Below, piece after piece: positions 36,052 to 46,135 of a stretch of 64,000 nt of DNA. This DNA comes from UBA1141 sp963665155 (GTDB taxonomy: Bacteria > Chloroflexota > Dehalococcoidia > Lucifugimonadales > UBA3495), in NCBI GenBank assembly GCA_963665155.2, contig OY761986.2, positions 434,001 through 498,000 of the forward strand. The letters run 5' to 3'. The position numbers and the translations under genes were made by a program. Under the pieces are notes generated by a model, which was not told the DNA's origin, ran no database searches, and was given only the letters and a program-made list of their open reading frames with translations. The number at the start of each line of letters is the position of its first letter. Position 1 is the first letter of the stretch.

Positions 36052-38035
36052 TGATTCCCTCGCAAAAAGGCCTGTTTGAGATGAACCCTGGCGTGCGAAG
36101 GGGCCTGGAAGGGAGGAGGCCACGGGATGCCGGCTGCTGGCCTCACCGCACCATCTGCCGCGCTCAGGACAAGCGTGATCCCGTTGCGGTACCCCTTCCG
36201 TGGCTCAGGGCACCCGGTGGAAGCTGTGGAGCGGCGCCCTCATGCGGCCGTGACCGCAGGTACCGTCCCGACCGCCCGCTGAGCCGTGTTCTCCATCTCC
36301 ACCAGGCGTGCATGGACCATCCGCTTGAAGTTGCACGCCAACGCCTTCAGGTAGACGGCAAGCCGCACCCGACGGCCCCCTCGCACCCGCAAGCGCCCAA
36401 GCCCGTGGGCGCGCTTCAGCTCGGAGTTCGTTCCCTCGATCCCGGCCCTTATGGCATACCGCTTGCGCCACTCCTCGGTGGCCTCGGCCCTCCGGCGCCG
36501 CTCGATGTTCACCTTCACCAGGTCCGCCTTGAGGACGTAGGCCCCCGCACGCCGGTCCAGCTTCACTGGGCAACGGGACCGCAAGGGGCAGGGCTCGCAT
36601 GTTGTCCTGGCAAAGTGGACCTCTACCCGCTCCGGCGCATCCTCCAACTCGTGCTCCTCGATGGACGGGTGGCCGGCGGGGCACACCGTGGCCTGCTCCC
36701 CTGTGACGTCGATCTGAAAGTCCGCGGCGGTGAGCGGCGGTGGTCCGTCACCCTCTCCTTCGTGCGAGTTCCCCGGCGCCGACCCCGCCACCGGGCTCAC
36801 CAGTTCCGTTCCCCGGCGCGAGGCTTCGAAGGCATTGCGGCCCGACCCATACGCCGTGTCGGCGAAGAGCTCGTCCGGTCGGACCTTCCGCTCCGCGAGC
36901 CCGTCAACGACCGGCACGCTCACGTCGGTGTCGCTCCCACTCGAGGGGGTCACCTCCACGTGGGTGATGAGCTGGGTGGCGTTCTCCTCGTGGCAGGTCT
37001 CCGCCACCTGCACCTCGTACCCCTTCCCCTTGTGGCCGCTGTAGGTCACATCCGGGTCGTGGGGCGATTGCAGCGAGTCGGCGGACACCTGCTTCGGGTC
37101 CTTCAAGGCCACGGGCACCTTGCATTCCCCAGCATCGTCGTCATCGTCCCTGGGGTGCCCGTCCCGGTGTTTGCCCACATGGCACTGCTCCCGCAGCAGC
37201 CGCTCCAGCAGCCGGTACTCCTCCAGCTGGGCAGCAGTCGTGCCATGGAACCGGTCCACCAGCCGGTAGAGGTCCCGGGCACAGACCGAAAGGCGTCGCC
37301 GACCCTCCCCCGTGCGGGCGTCCTCGTAGTGGGTCGCCTCGTCTTCTTCCTTCAAATAGCGCCCTAGGAGGCCCTCCGGAACCCCAGGGCGAAGCTCTGG
37401 GTGCTCCCAGCGCAAGGCCCGCAGGAACAACCGCATCGTCTCACAGAACAGGCCCAGCCGGGTGAGTGTGGCGATGTTGCTCATGATGTGGGTGGAGTCC
37501 AGCCGTTGCTTTCCGGTGCGTATGCCCAGCGCCTGGATGATCCGGTCCGTGGTCTCCTGGAAAGCCAGCCGGCCACCGTCGTGCTGCATCAGGCGAACTC
37601 GGAAGTTGTGGAGGGTCTTCTGGGGCAGGTGGGTCTCCTCGATGTCCAGCCGCAGGGCGTGGTGCCAGAGCAGGTTGAACTCTAGTTGTTCCAGAGCTTC
37701 ATCGTCGGTGAGGTTGAACATCTCTTTGAGGAGGTGGACCCCGAGGACGGTCTGCACCGCCCGGTTGGGACGGCCGTTGTCCACGCAGTACATGGGAGCA
37801 AAGCGCTCCTCGTCAATCAGGGGGAGCGCCTCGTTTCGGAAAACCTCGGCCCAACTTCTCTCCAGACGCTTAGCCTTCTTCGGCGTCACCAGGAACTGGG
37901 ACTGCCAGAGGCTCTCTTGCGGGCCTCGTATTCGGAACATCCTCCCCTCCCTCGGCCAGGCGCTGCCCCAACGCCCTTTCCCCACATTATCCTCCCATTG
38001 CCCCCGGAGGACGAGGGGTTTTTACGAGGGAATCA
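36052..38035 (-). mobile_element. IS1182-family insertion sequence, complete
   Basis: 1984 bp. The ends are inverted repeats beginning TGATTCCCTCGCAAAAA (left) and, on the other strand, TGATTCCCTCGTAAAAA (right). Directly outside, AGTT occurs on both sides (36048-36051 and 38036-38039), a 4-bp target duplication. The element holds one transposase gene on the minus strand and is visibly more GC-rich than its surroundings, as expected for recent transfer. Confidence 0.88.
36240..37940 (-). CDS. IS1182-family transposase
   Basis: 566 residues. N-terminal DUF772-like region (VLGVHLLKEMFNLTDDEALEQL), then the DDE residues: D in RLDSTHIMSN, D in FADTAYGS and E in GIEGTNSELKRAHG. A Cys-rich stretch (CEPCPLRSRCP) precedes the last acid, as is usual in the family. 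I chose the ATG at 37940 (MFRIRGPQ), preceded by GGGGAGG; the frame extends to 37985. It appears intact and could be active. Confidence 0.9.
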   Translation of the reverse strand: MFRIRGPQESLWQSQFLVTPKKAKRLERSWAEVFRNEALPLIDEERFAPMYCVDNGRPNRAVQTVLGVHLLKEMFNLTDDEALEQLEFNLLWHHALRLDIEETHLPQKTLHNFRVRLMQHDGGRLAFQETTDRIIQALGIRTGKQRLDSTHIMSNIATLTRLGLFCETMRLFLRALRWEHPELRPGVPEGLLGRYLKEEDEATHYEDARTGEGRRRLSVCARDLYRLVDRFHGTTAAQLEEYRLLERLLREQCHVGKHRDGHPRDDDDDAGECKVPVALKDPKQVSADSLQSPHDPDVTYSGHKGKGYEVQVAETCHEENATQLITHVEVTPSSGSDTDVSVPVVDGLAERKVRPDELFADTAYGSGRNAFEASRRGTELVSPVAGSAPGNSHEGEGDGPPPLTAADFQIDVTGEQATVCPAGHPSIEEHELEDAPERVEVHFARTTCEPCPLRSRCPVKLDRRAGAYVLKADLVKVNIERRRRAEATEEWRKRYAIRAGIEGTNSELKRAHGLGRLRVRGGRRVRLAVYLKALACNFKRMVHARLVEMENTAQRAVGTVPAVTAA

Positions 38036-38128
38036 AGTTTAGTTGCCAGTTTTGAAATACCCGTTAGCCTTAGCAATCCAGCCCAAGCCGGGAGTCTCGA
38101 TATAGTTGGGTCGGTTACACGGAGGAGT

Positions 38129-38383
38129 GGTTCGGCAAGCTCACCACGAACGGGTTTAATGCCCAGATTAACGACGGTGCGTAGAGATTTTTGCTGCCTG
38201 CTTCGCTCCGGTTCCCCCTGAGCCTGTCGAAGGCGACTTCCGTAGAAGAATGGTTCGACAAGCTCACCACGAACGGGTGAAGCGACAATGTCCGTTCTTA
38301 ACGAGCGCCTCGACAATCTCAGGCCCGGCTCATGTAACCATCCCTCCCGGGAGTGACCCTTCGACAAAGCTTAGGATGAACGG
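38129..38383. repeat. Cluster of R1 dispersed repeats
   Basis: Copies at 38129-38154, 38216-38233 (inverted), 38252-38277 and 38357-38383. The first and third share GGTTCG-CAAGCTCACCACGAACGGG with one difference. The 380-bp gap 38036-38416 beside the IS consists largely of these and has no gene. Confidence 0.8.
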
Positions 38384-38416
38384 TAGTGATAGGCCGAAAA
38401 TTTACGGAAGTACGGA

Positions 38417-39640
38417 TCAGTAGATAACTTCCTTGTCGGCCAGCTTGGCGACGTCTTCCGGCGCCATACCTAATAGCTCTTCGAAAACATAGGAGTTGTC
38501 CTCGCCGATGTTGCTGTAATGCCCATATTCCACGGGCGTTTCCGACATTTTAAAGGGCATATTCCATGAAAGGCTTTTGCCTTCCTCCCATTTGTATGCT
38601 GCTGTCCCCCTTTCGGCTACATAGTAGGGCGTCGGCTGGTAAAACCCCCTGGCCTTGAGGTGAGGGCTGTCGTATAGGTCCTGCCCTTGGGATACCACGC
38701 TGGCGGGGACTCCTTGTTGCTGAAGTTTGGTCATGACTTTGTCGGCGGTAAACCGGCGCGTCCAACCGCTAATATTCTCGTCCAAGGTGTCTTGGTTACG
38801 GGACCGGTTGATCGATGTCGAATATTCCGGCGACCGGCACCAGTCGGGATTATCCATGGCTTGACATAACCCTGACCATTCCTGGTCGGTATAAACCGCG
38901 ATGGCGCAAAACCGGTCTTCCCCCAGGCAAGGATAGGCCCCGTGGGGGGCGGCTGAATGGTCCCGGTTGTCCATTCGCGGGGGCTGCTGGCCGCTGGCCT
39001 GATAGTCCAGAATCGCTGGCCCGGCGGTGACGGCACCCGAACTGAAAATTGACGATTCCAGAGTGGCCGCTTTTCCGGTCAGGCGGCGGCGCATCAGAGC
39101 GCCGATGATGGCCACAGGTTGGAACACGCCGGTATGGTAGTCGGAATATGATGAGTTGGTAGCCACCGGCGGCGCGCCGGGGGAGCCGCTCATCATGGAA
39201 ACGCCGGACATATGTTGCACCAAGATACCGTAGGACTTGTAGGTGTAGTAGGGACCGTGTCCCCCCAGACCGGTCTGCCACATAATAATGATGTCCGGTC
39301 GGACTTCTCGAATTTGAGGGAAATCGATCCCCCACCGTTCTAAAATATTGCGCCGGAAATTGGTCATGAAAACATCGGCGGTTTTTATCAACTCCAAGAA
39401 AATATCCCGGCCTTCGGGAGTTCGCACATCCAGCGTTATGCGCTTTTTCGACGATTGGAAATCGGGTTGTCCGGCACCTTTGGACCATGCTGGAATAAAT
39501 GCCATTTCGTCCAGCACCTTGTTGGTCTCCACCTTGATTATTTCGGCCCCCAATGACCCTAATATGCGCCCGGTCAGGGGCAGGGCCACGTAGGGTCCCA
39601 ATTCCACAACCCGCAGGCCGGCCAAAGCTTTATTCGCCAT
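38417..39640 (-). CDS. CaiB/BaiF CoA-transferase with catalytic Asp (pair partner 2)
   Basis: 407 residues of family III CoA-transferases. N-terminal GLRVVELGPYVALPLTGRIL and LGAEIIKVE bind CoA; the catalytic Asp is kept in SYSDYHTGVF, 24 residues before the TGK anchor. ATG 39640 has AGGAGA upstream; a longer start at 39655 is less likely. It directly follows the gene at 39698-40933, which lacks this Asp, so the two products probably form a heteromer equivalent to the two halves of the fused protein at 10495-12888. Substrate unknown. Confidence 0.88.
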   Translation of the reverse strand: MANKALAGLRVVELGPYVALPLTGRILGSLGAEIIKVETNKVLDEMAFIPAWSKGAGQPDFQSSKKRITLDVRTPEGRDIFLELIKTADVFMTNFRRNILERWGIDFPQIREVRPDIIIMWQTGLGGHGPYYTYKSYGILVQHMSGVSMMSGSPGAPPVATNSSYSDYHTGVFQPVAIIGALMRRRLTGKAATLESSIFSSGAVTAGPAILDYQASGQQPPRMDNRDHSAAPHGAYPCLGEDRFCAIAVYTDQEWSGLCQAMDNPDWCRSPEYSTSINRSRNQDTLDENISGWTRRFTADKVMTKLQQQGVPASVVSQGQDLYDSPHLKARGFYQPTPYYVAERGTAAYKWEEGKSLSWNMPFKMSETPVEYGHYSNIGEDNSYVFEELLGMAPEDVAKLADKEVIY

Positions 39641-39697
39641 TCTTTCTCCTGACACCGGAAACCCGACTCTTAGCTGATTTGTTAACCGGACCTATCG

Positions 39698-40933
39698 TCA
39701 TATCACCCCTGCCGACCTTAGAAATGTAAGGTCCTCGGGCCGGTACCCCAGCTCTTGGCAGTAGACTGCCCGGTTGTCTTGGCCCAGTTGAGGGGCTGCG
39801 TTGGTCGAAGGCGAAACCTCTTCGCTATTGAAAATACCCAAGGGGTACTTGAAGCCGCCTGCCTGGGCGTGGTTCATCTCGGTCCAAATGTTGCTGGCCT
39901 CCAGCTGTGGGTCTCCCACCAAGTCGGCCACGGTGTTTACCGGTATGAACACCAGGTTACGCTTTTGGCCTTCATGAAAAAGATATTCGGCGGTGAAGCG
40001 CATTGTGAAGTCCATGAACATGGCGCTGATGATATCGATGTGGGGCGCCCTCTCTTGATTTCCGCCCCGGTATTGCTCGTTCAGAACCTCTTCGTTGCCG
40101 GTTACTTCGAAAATCCACTGGGAAAGGCCCTCCCACTCCCTCGGAGTGATCACCCCGGCGGATATCCAACCGTCCTGGCAGGGATAGGCGCCCAATGGAA
40201 TTACCAGGGTGGAGTTGGTTCCGACCCTGGTCACGTTTTGTTCCAGTTGCATCCACAGCACGGCCGGATGGGCATCGGAGTAATAGGTAATCAACGACTC
40301 TTGCTGGGAAACGTCGATGTATTGCCCCTCTCCGCCCAATGCGTCCCGGTAGTACAGGGCAGCTAAAATTGCCACGGCAGCATAACTTGCGCCTGGTAAA
40401 TGGGACTGTTCGTTGCCTTGCCTGACGGGAGGTTCGTCCGGGTCGCCGGTGATTTGCATATATCCGCTGGCAGCCATCGCAATAAGGTCCGAGGATTTGT
40501 ATTCATTCCATGGCCCTTCTTGGCCGAATGGCGTTATCGAAGCCATTACCAACCCTGGGTTGAGTTCCTTAAGGGTGTCGTAGTCCAGTCCCAATCCTTT
40601 GAGGTAGCCCACCGGGAAGCTTTCCACCACCACGTCGGCGGTGGCTGCTAGCTTCTTGAACAACGCCCGGCCCAATTCTGTTTCTAAGTTTAGGGTAATA
40701 GACCGCTTATTAGTATTGTAGTAAAGGAAATACATGCTGAGTTCGGGGTGCGGTTCGCCCCCCAGAAATGGCCCTTTGGAGCGCCCATAATCGCCGGAAG
40801 GGTGCTCAATCTTAATTACGTCGGCACCGTAATCGGCCAGCAGTTTGGCGCAGAATACGCCGGGCCCGCCAGCCAAGTCGAGGATGCGGTATGGGGGCAG
40901 GAGGTTGCCTTCGGCAGGGGCTTGAGGTTCCAT
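39698..40933 (-). CDS. CaiB/BaiF CoA-transferase lacking the catalytic Asp (pair partner 1)
   Basis: 411 residues. The CoA-binding start (YRILDLAGGPGVFCAKLL, YGADVIKIEHP) and GQEGPWNEYKSSDL are normal, but where the aspartyl nucleophile should be the sequence reads NEQSHLPGASYAA (His/Leu). It is the upstream gene of a two-gene minus-strand operon, 57 bp before the catalytic partner. A regulatory or structural subunit role is inferred from known heteromeric family members such as the benzylsuccinate CoA-transferase. Confidence 0.87.
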   Translation of the reverse strand: MEPQAPAEGNLLPPYRILDLAGGPGVFCAKLLADYGADVIKIEHPSGDYGRSKGPFLGGEPHPELSMYFLYYNTNKRSITLNLETELGRALFKKLAATADVVVESFPVGYLKGLGLDYDTLKELNPGLVMASITPFGQEGPWNEYKSSDLIAMAASGYMQITGDPDEPPVRQGNEQSHLPGASYAAVAILAALYYRDALGGEGQYIDVSQQESLITYYSDAHPAVLWMQLEQNVTRVGTNSTLVIPLGAYPCQDGWISAGVITPREWEGLSQWIFEVTGNEEVLNEQYRGGNQERAPHIDIISAMFMDFTMRFTAEYLFHEGQKRNLVFIPVNTVADLVGDPQLEASNIWTEMNHAQAGGFKYPLGIFNSEEVSPSTNAAPQLGQDNRAVYCQELGYRPEDLTFLRSAGVI

Positions 40934-41177
40934 GCGGCTCCATCCGATTAGTCAGCTTTAAATAACCGGAATTGAATTTTACAGGGAATTCGGCGAATAT
41001 GAGCTTCAGGGCCTGACGCGGCGATTGTAGTGGCCTCAGAAAATGACGTCAAGAAACTTCTTCAAAAAACTTAGTTCAACCGAGAATTAAGCCCATCTAC
41101 ATTTAGCTGAGTACTTTTATGGGTATTGACGAGTGCCTATAATGTTAAGGAACATCTAGTATCACCATGGGTTGGGC

Positions 41178-42437
41178 ATGATCGCCACCATACGCGACCG
41201 TTTCCTCTTAGCGCTACAGTACCAGGACTACCGTACGCTGTGGTTTGCTACCACTTGCTCGGGAGCAGCCGCCTGGGCGTTGATACTCGCTCGCGGTTGG
41301 CTGGCTTACGATATAACGGACAATAATTCCCTTTGGGTAGGCATCGTCACTTTTGGAGCGATGATCCCCCGGTTGTTCTCCACGCCAATATTCGGCTTTC
41401 TTGCCGACCGCTTCGACCGCCAGACCCTGCTCCGCTGGATTTTCGCATTAAACCTGCTACATAACATATTACTCGCCTTGTTGGTGATGCAAGGCTTGAT
41501 TGGGCCTTGGGCCTTGTTGTTGCTCTCCTTATTCAACGGGACGCTTCGGGCCGGTCAAATGACGATCGCCACGGCACTTATCCCCAACTTGGTCCCCAAA
41601 GATCACCTGCTAAACGCAATCGCGCTCAACCAAGCCACCCAGCAAGGCTCAAGGTTGGTGGGGGCCTTGGCCATCGCGCCCCTGTTGGGTTTGGTCAACG
41701 TTGAAGCCGCATTCTGGCTGTGCAGCGGATTCTATGCGATTGGTCTGATGCAAATCTCGCTGATTACCACTAGGTCAACCGGCGTGATCGATAAGACTCA
41801 GAGCTTTGCCCGAAATATGGTCGAAGGGTTTGTGTACGTCTATCAACGCCCTCAAATTTTGACCATGGTGTTGCTGGTATTGGCCCACTGCGCATTGACC
41901 ATGTCCTACGAGTCAATTTTGCCAGCGATATCCGAAGACAAGTTGGGCGCTGGCGCTGTGGGAATAAGCTATCTCTTGGCTGGAGTGGGTGCTGGGGCGT
42001 TGGCCGCATCGATCTTTATGGCTGGGATACGGAGCCCTGCTACCCAAGGCAAGCTATTCCTATTATTCGGCATTTCCAGCGGGTTGGGGCCTATCGCCAT
42101 GGCTTGGTCCCCGGAGTACACCATTTCCATTGCCGCTGCTGTGGTCATGGGTGTTAACCAGGCTGGGTTTATGACCATCAGCCATACCATCATCCAGTCC
42201 TTGACCGAAGACAAAGTCCGAGGCCGAGTGGCCGGAGTATATTCCGTGCACGTTGGCGGGAGCATGGCGGTCACCAACCTGCTGAACGCCGTTTTTGCCG
42301 ACATGTTCAGCGCTTCGGCGGTAATGGCAGTGGGTGGAGTTTTGTTCATAGGGGCCATTTGCCTTAGTGTGGGTAGCGGGTCGCTGCGAAAAATTTATTT
42401 CCCCAGGGTGGCGATGGCATCGTCGGGAGCCGATTAA
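41178..42437 (+). CDS. MFS transporter (MFS_3/DHA3-like)
   Basis: 419 residues, about 10-12 hydrophobic spans. It starts with a cytosolic stretch ending in YQDYRTLWFATTCSGAAAW, followed by the loop 2-3 motif GFLADRFDRQTLLR (like G-x-L-a-D-r-x-g-r-r) and a matching late loop (EDKVRGRVAGVYS). The family exports drugs, siderophores or macrolides by proton antiport. No strong ribosome site; TTG at 41172 is a possible earlier start. Substrate unknown. Confidence 0.87.
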   Translation: MIATIRDRFLLALQYQDYRTLWFATTCSGAAAWALILARGWLAYDITDNNSLWVGIVTFGAMIPRLFSTPIFGFLADRFDRQTLLRWIFALNLLHNILLALLVMQGLIGPWALLLLSLFNGTLRAGQMTIATALIPNLVPKDHLLNAIALNQATQQGSRLVGALAIAPLLGLVNVEAAFWLCSGFYAIGLMQISLITTRSTGVIDKTQSFARNMVEGFVYVYQRPQILTMVLLVLAHCALTMSYESILPAISEDKLGAGAVGISYLLAGVGAGALAASIFMAGIRSPATQGKLFLLFGISSGLGPIAMAWSPEYTISIAAAVVMGVNQAGFMTISHTIIQSLTEDKVRGRVAGVYSVHVGGSMAVTNLLNAVFADMFSASAVMAVGGVLFIGAICLSVGSGSLRKIYFPRVAMASSGAD

Positions 42438-42526
42438 GGGCGCCGATTATCGTTTGTCGCCAACCTCGGCCACTTTTGGTACAATTGCGAATATTAGCGT
42501 AGCGCTATTATCAGCCGCTTCCACTA

Positions 42527-42586
42527 AGTCGGCTCTCGGGCAGTCGGTTCCCGGGCAGTCGGCTCCCAGGCAGTTGGTTCTCTCTC
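42527..42586. repeat. Tandem repeat, 15 bp x 4, abutting a Shine-Dalgarno
   Basis: Units AGTCGGCTCTCGGGC, AGTCGGTTCCCGGGC, AGTCGGCTCCCAGGC, AGTTGGTTCTCTCTC. The array ends where the AGGAG of the next gene begins (42586-42590). Confidence 0.85.
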
Positions 42587-42599
42587 AGGAGCAATCGAA

Positions 42600-43928
42600 A
42601 TGACCCAAGCTATTAGCGAAACGGACCGCTATTTGAAGCTAACGCCCAAGTCCAAGGCTATCTGGGAAGAAGCTAAGAACTACCTGCCGGGGGGCGATAG
42701 CCGGAACTCCATATTTTGGGAACCCTATCCGTTTTTCGTCGAGTCCAGTTCAGGTTGTCACGTGATAGACGCCGACGGTGTCGACCGGGTGGACTTTATC
42801 AATACAATGACGACGATGATCCTGGGTCATGCGCCCAAGATCGTGATGAATGCGGTGCAAGAACAGCTATCAAAAGGCGTGGCCTACAACGCGCCCAGTG
42901 AGCATCAAGTACGTCTAGCCAAGACACTGTGTGAGCGTATCCCAAGTTTTGACCTGGTGAGGTTTACCAACTCGGGTACCGAGGCCACGTTGAACACGCT
43001 GCGGGCTGCCCGGGCATTTACGGGAAAGAGCCGCTTTGCCAAGGCCGAGGGCGGCTATCACGGCACCCACGATGCGGTCACCGTTAGCCTTAGAGTGAAC
43101 CCAGAGCAAGCGGGAGACGCCCATAATCCCAAAGCTTTGCCCAGCAGCGCTGGTCTGGCGGAAGGCGTAGTCGAACAGGTGCTGGTCATTCCCTACAATG
43201 ACGCCCAAGCGTCTCTGAAACTTCTGGAAGACCACAAGGACGAACTGGCGGCAGTGATAGTGGAGCCCGTCCTGGGGTCGGTGGGAATGGTGCCAGCCAC
43301 CCCCGAGTTCCTGACCATGCTGCGGGAGTTCACGCAAGCCAGCGGTATTATTTTAATTTTCGACGAAGTTATCAGTTTTCGGGTGGCTCCCGGAGGATCC
43401 CAACAGTATTACGGTATCACCCCCGATATGACGGCGCTGGGCAAGATTATCGGTGGCGGATTCGCCGTGGGCGCCTTTGGCGGTCGCCGGGACATCATGG
43501 TACAGTACGACCCGACAGAAGGGCCGTTGGTTTCCCATGCTGGCACATTTAATGGCAATCCTGTCACCATGTTGGCTGGTGCTGTCACCTTGGACCAACT
43601 AACGCCGGAAGTTTACCGCCGTTTGGCGGAACTTACCGAAGAGTTGCGTAAAGGTCTGCGCAGCGTATGCGCCGATCTGGAGGTTCCGGTACAGGTAACG
43701 GGTTTGGGCTCACTCTTCGGCATTCATTTCACCGAAGGAGAGGTCCGAGGCTACCGGGACGTTGCGGCCGGAAATAGCGCCCTTCGCCACCAAATGTTCT
43801 TGGGATTGATGAACGAAGGTTTTCTCACCGCTTCCAACCTGGTTGGGGCGCTGTCCACGGAAATGGGTGAGGGCGAAATCGATGCCTTCGTAAATGCTTT
43901 CAAGAAAGTATTGGCCCGCCAGCTTTAA
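42600..43928 (+). CDS. Class III PLP enzyme, glutamate-1-semialdehyde aminomutase-like
   Basis: 442 residues. Resembles GSA aminomutase: YLPGGDSRNSIF, GHAPKIV, RFTNSGTEATLNTLRAAR, AEGGYHGTHD, and the PLP-lysine K282 in MTALGKIIGGGF. Residues near the start (LPGGDSRNS) and HAGTFNGNP are typical. Because no tetrapyrrole genes adjoin, it may be a related transaminase on another substrate. The ATG follows AGGAG by 9 nt. Confidence 0.87.
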   Translation: MTQAISETDRYLKLTPKSKAIWEEAKNYLPGGDSRNSIFWEPYPFFVESSSGCHVIDADGVDRVDFINTMTTMILGHAPKIVMNAVQEQLSKGVAYNAPSEHQVRLAKTLCERIPSFDLVRFTNSGTEATLNTLRAARAFTGKSRFAKAEGGYHGTHDAVTVSLRVNPEQAGDAHNPKALPSSAGLAEGVVEQVLVIPYNDAQASLKLLEDHKDELAAVIVEPVLGSVGMVPATPEFLTMLREFTQASGIILIFDEVISFRVAPGGSQQYYGITPDMTALGKIIGGGFAVGAFGGRRDIMVQYDPTEGPLVSHAGTFNGNPVTMLAGAVTLDQLTPEVYRRLAELTEELRKGLRSVCADLEVPVQVTGLGSLFGIHFTEGEVRGYRDVAAGNSALRHQMFLGLMNEGFLTASNLVGALSTEMGEGEIDAFVNAFKKVLARQL

Positions 43929-44067
43929 TTCAACCATCTTTAGCTTAAAAGGTTGTCCTCGCTCTTGAAGAGTGTTGATAGCGCATACTGGACTCGGATC
44001 CCAGTCGCCTCATGATTAGGTTCTTAGATAAAAATCGGATCAAGCCAAAAACATAAGGAGAAACGTT

Positions 44068-45702
44068 ATGGCAGATTCCCAACAGCAAACATCGGTAGCC
44101 AGCAATGGCGCAAACAGTGAAGTCCAGCAGTATGACGTTATTGTCATCGGCGCTGGCGTTACAGGACTGTATTCATTGTACAAACTGCGGGAGCTAGGCT
44201 TCTCGGCGCGAATCTTGGAGGATGGCGACGGGGTGGGTGGGACATGGTTTTGGAACCGCTATCCAGGCTGCCGATTCGATTCCGAGAGCTATAGCTACGG
44301 ATTTTCGTTTTCAGAGGAACTTCTGCAAGAATGGGACTGGAAAGAACATTATTCCGGTCAGCCTGAGAACGAGCGCTACTTGAATTATGTCGCAGACAAA
44401 TTCGATCTGCGCCGGGACATCGAGTTCAGCACCCGCGTCTCATCGGCGATCTATGATGAGGACACCTGCCGCTGGCTGATAAGTGCGACGGATGGCCGAC
44501 AATTTGGGGCACAATTCTTTATCACGGCGGTTGGGCTTCTGTCCGCCGGATATATCCCCGACTTTAAAGGAATCAATAGCTTCAAGGGCGCTTGGTGTCA
44601 CACCGGCAGATGGCCCAAAGAAGGCATGGACTTGAAAGGAAAGCGAGTGGGAGTGATAGGCACCGGGGCTACCGCTGTCCAACTGATTCCAATGATTGCC
44701 GAGGAAGTGGCCCATCTGACCGTATTTCAGCGCACGGCGAATTACTGTGCGCCCCTGAGAAACGGTCTAATCGATGACGAGACCCAGGCCGAGATCAAAG
44801 CAAACTACCCGGAGATATTCAGGCGGTGCGCCGAAACTTCGGGCTCGTTTATGCACGAATTTGACCCTCGGTCGGCTCTGGACGTCACTCCGGATGAGCG
44901 GGTAGAGCAGTACGAAAGGTTGTGGGAAGAGCCCGGTTTTAAGAAGTGGCTGTCCAATTTCCGTGACGTCATGGCTCCCGGGGAGGTTAACGAGGACTAC
45001 TCTAATTTCGTCCGCAATAAGATTCGCGAGCGCGTCAACGATCCCGTGGTGGCGGAAATGCTTGTGCCTAAGGACCATACCTTCGGGTCCAAACGCGTTC
45101 CATGCGAAACAGGTTACTACGAGGCGTACAACCGGGACAATGTCTTACTGGTTGACGTTCGCAAAACCCCGATTGAGTGCATCACTCCCACAGGCGTGAA
45201 GACCGCCGATGCCGAGTACGAACTCGACGTCATCATCTATGCCACAGGGTATGATGCCGTTACCGGAGCATTGCTCAATATCGATATTCACGGTATTGGC
45301 GGATACACATTGAAGGAAAAGTTCGTGGACGGCCCTCGCACCTATATGGGCATCCAGAGCGTTGGCTTCCCGAACCTCTTCACCATCAATGCAGCCTCAG
45401 TTGGAAACTTCGTCAGGGCGGCCGAGCCGCTGGTGGAATGGACGACCGAGTGCATTCGTTACGTTCGCGATAGTGGGTTCAAACGTATCTCAGCGACCCT
45501 TGATGCTGAGGATGCATGGGTCAAGCACGTTAACGAGGAAGGCGCTAAGAGCCTTCGTACAAGGACCGACAATTGGTTCATTGGGGCGAATATTCCTGGC
45601 AAAGCGAGGGCTTTGCTCATGGCCCCGGATACCGCACCGGCCATGCGGGCCAAGCGTGCGGAGGTGGCGGCCAACGGCTATGAAGGCTTCGTGCTTGAGT
45701 AA
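44068..45702 (+). CDS. Flavin-containing monooxygenase, Baeyer-Villiger type
   Basis: 544 residues. FAD fold VIVIGAGVTGLYSLYKLRE, the BVMO fingerprint FKGAWCHTGRWP (F-x-G-x3-H-x3-W-P) and the NADPH fold VGVIGTGATAVQLIP. Family enzymes (cyclohexanone or phenylacetone monooxygenase type) insert oxygen next to a ketone. A GGAG ribosome site (AAGGAGAAA) precedes the ATG. Followed by a terminator, so a single-gene unit. Confidence 0.92.
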   Translation: MADSQQQTSVASNGANSEVQQYDVIVIGAGVTGLYSLYKLRELGFSARILEDGDGVGGTWFWNRYPGCRFDSESYSYGFSFSEELLQEWDWKEHYSGQPENERYLNYVADKFDLRRDIEFSTRVSSAIYDEDTCRWLISATDGRQFGAQFFITAVGLLSAGYIPDFKGINSFKGAWCHTGRWPKEGMDLKGKRVGVIGTGATAVQLIPMIAEEVAHLTVFQRTANYCAPLRNGLIDDETQAEIKANYPEIFRRCAETSGSFMHEFDPRSALDVTPDERVEQYERLWEEPGFKKWLSNFRDVMAPGEVNEDYSNFVRNKIRERVNDPVVAEMLVPKDHTFGSKRVPCETGYYEAYNRDNVLLVDVRKTPIECITPTGVKTADAEYELDVIIYATGYDAVTGALLNIDIHGIGGYTLKEKFVDGPRTYMGIQSVGFPNLFTINAASVGNFVRAAEPLVEWTTECIRYVRDSGFKRISATLDAEDAWVKHVNEEGAKSLRTRTDNWFIGANIPGKARALLMAPDTAPAMRAKRAEVAANGYEGFVLE

Positions 45703-45744
45703 CATATATAGATAATTCCGGTAGGGTTCCCATTGGAGTAACGC

Positions 45745-45780
45745 AAAACACCTCAGTCTTCAAAAGCTGGGGTGTTTTGT
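45745..45780 (+). terminator. Rho-independent terminator after the monooxygenase
   Basis: 12-bp stem (AAAACACCTCAG/CTGGGGTGTTTT, one G-T pair), 10-nt loop and a TTTTG tail. Confidence 0.85.
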
Positions 45781-46135
45781 ATTCACGTGCGAATTCCCTC
45801 GTCTAATAGCGCGATTCCCGGCCGAGGGTTGCTGGCTGCCGACATTTTGATCGAGCCTATTGATCAAGCCGATTTCGACTCTTTTGCGTATCCTAAACCA
45901 AAGCCAAGGTGGGAATTACATGGACAGTGGGATTAAAACTGGCTTGAGAGTGTCTGAAGAGTTCCTCGGCGGGTTTAGCTTTATGTACTTTTCACCTTGG
46001 TGTTAGTTTAGTATGGACGGCCTACCAAGTCGCGTTAGCGCCAAGATGTCGTCATCGATTATCCCAACAAATCCAAGACTGGAAGAATACCCACCATATA
46101 TGCTCAAACCGGAGCAGGAGACCGAGGAGGAGATT
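45781..46135. other. Gap upstream of the Tat-exported hydrolase
   Basis: About 355 bp. The hydrolase frame is open back to 46013, but that part does not look like a signal peptide; no other gene or clear promoter is seen. Confidence 0.4.
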
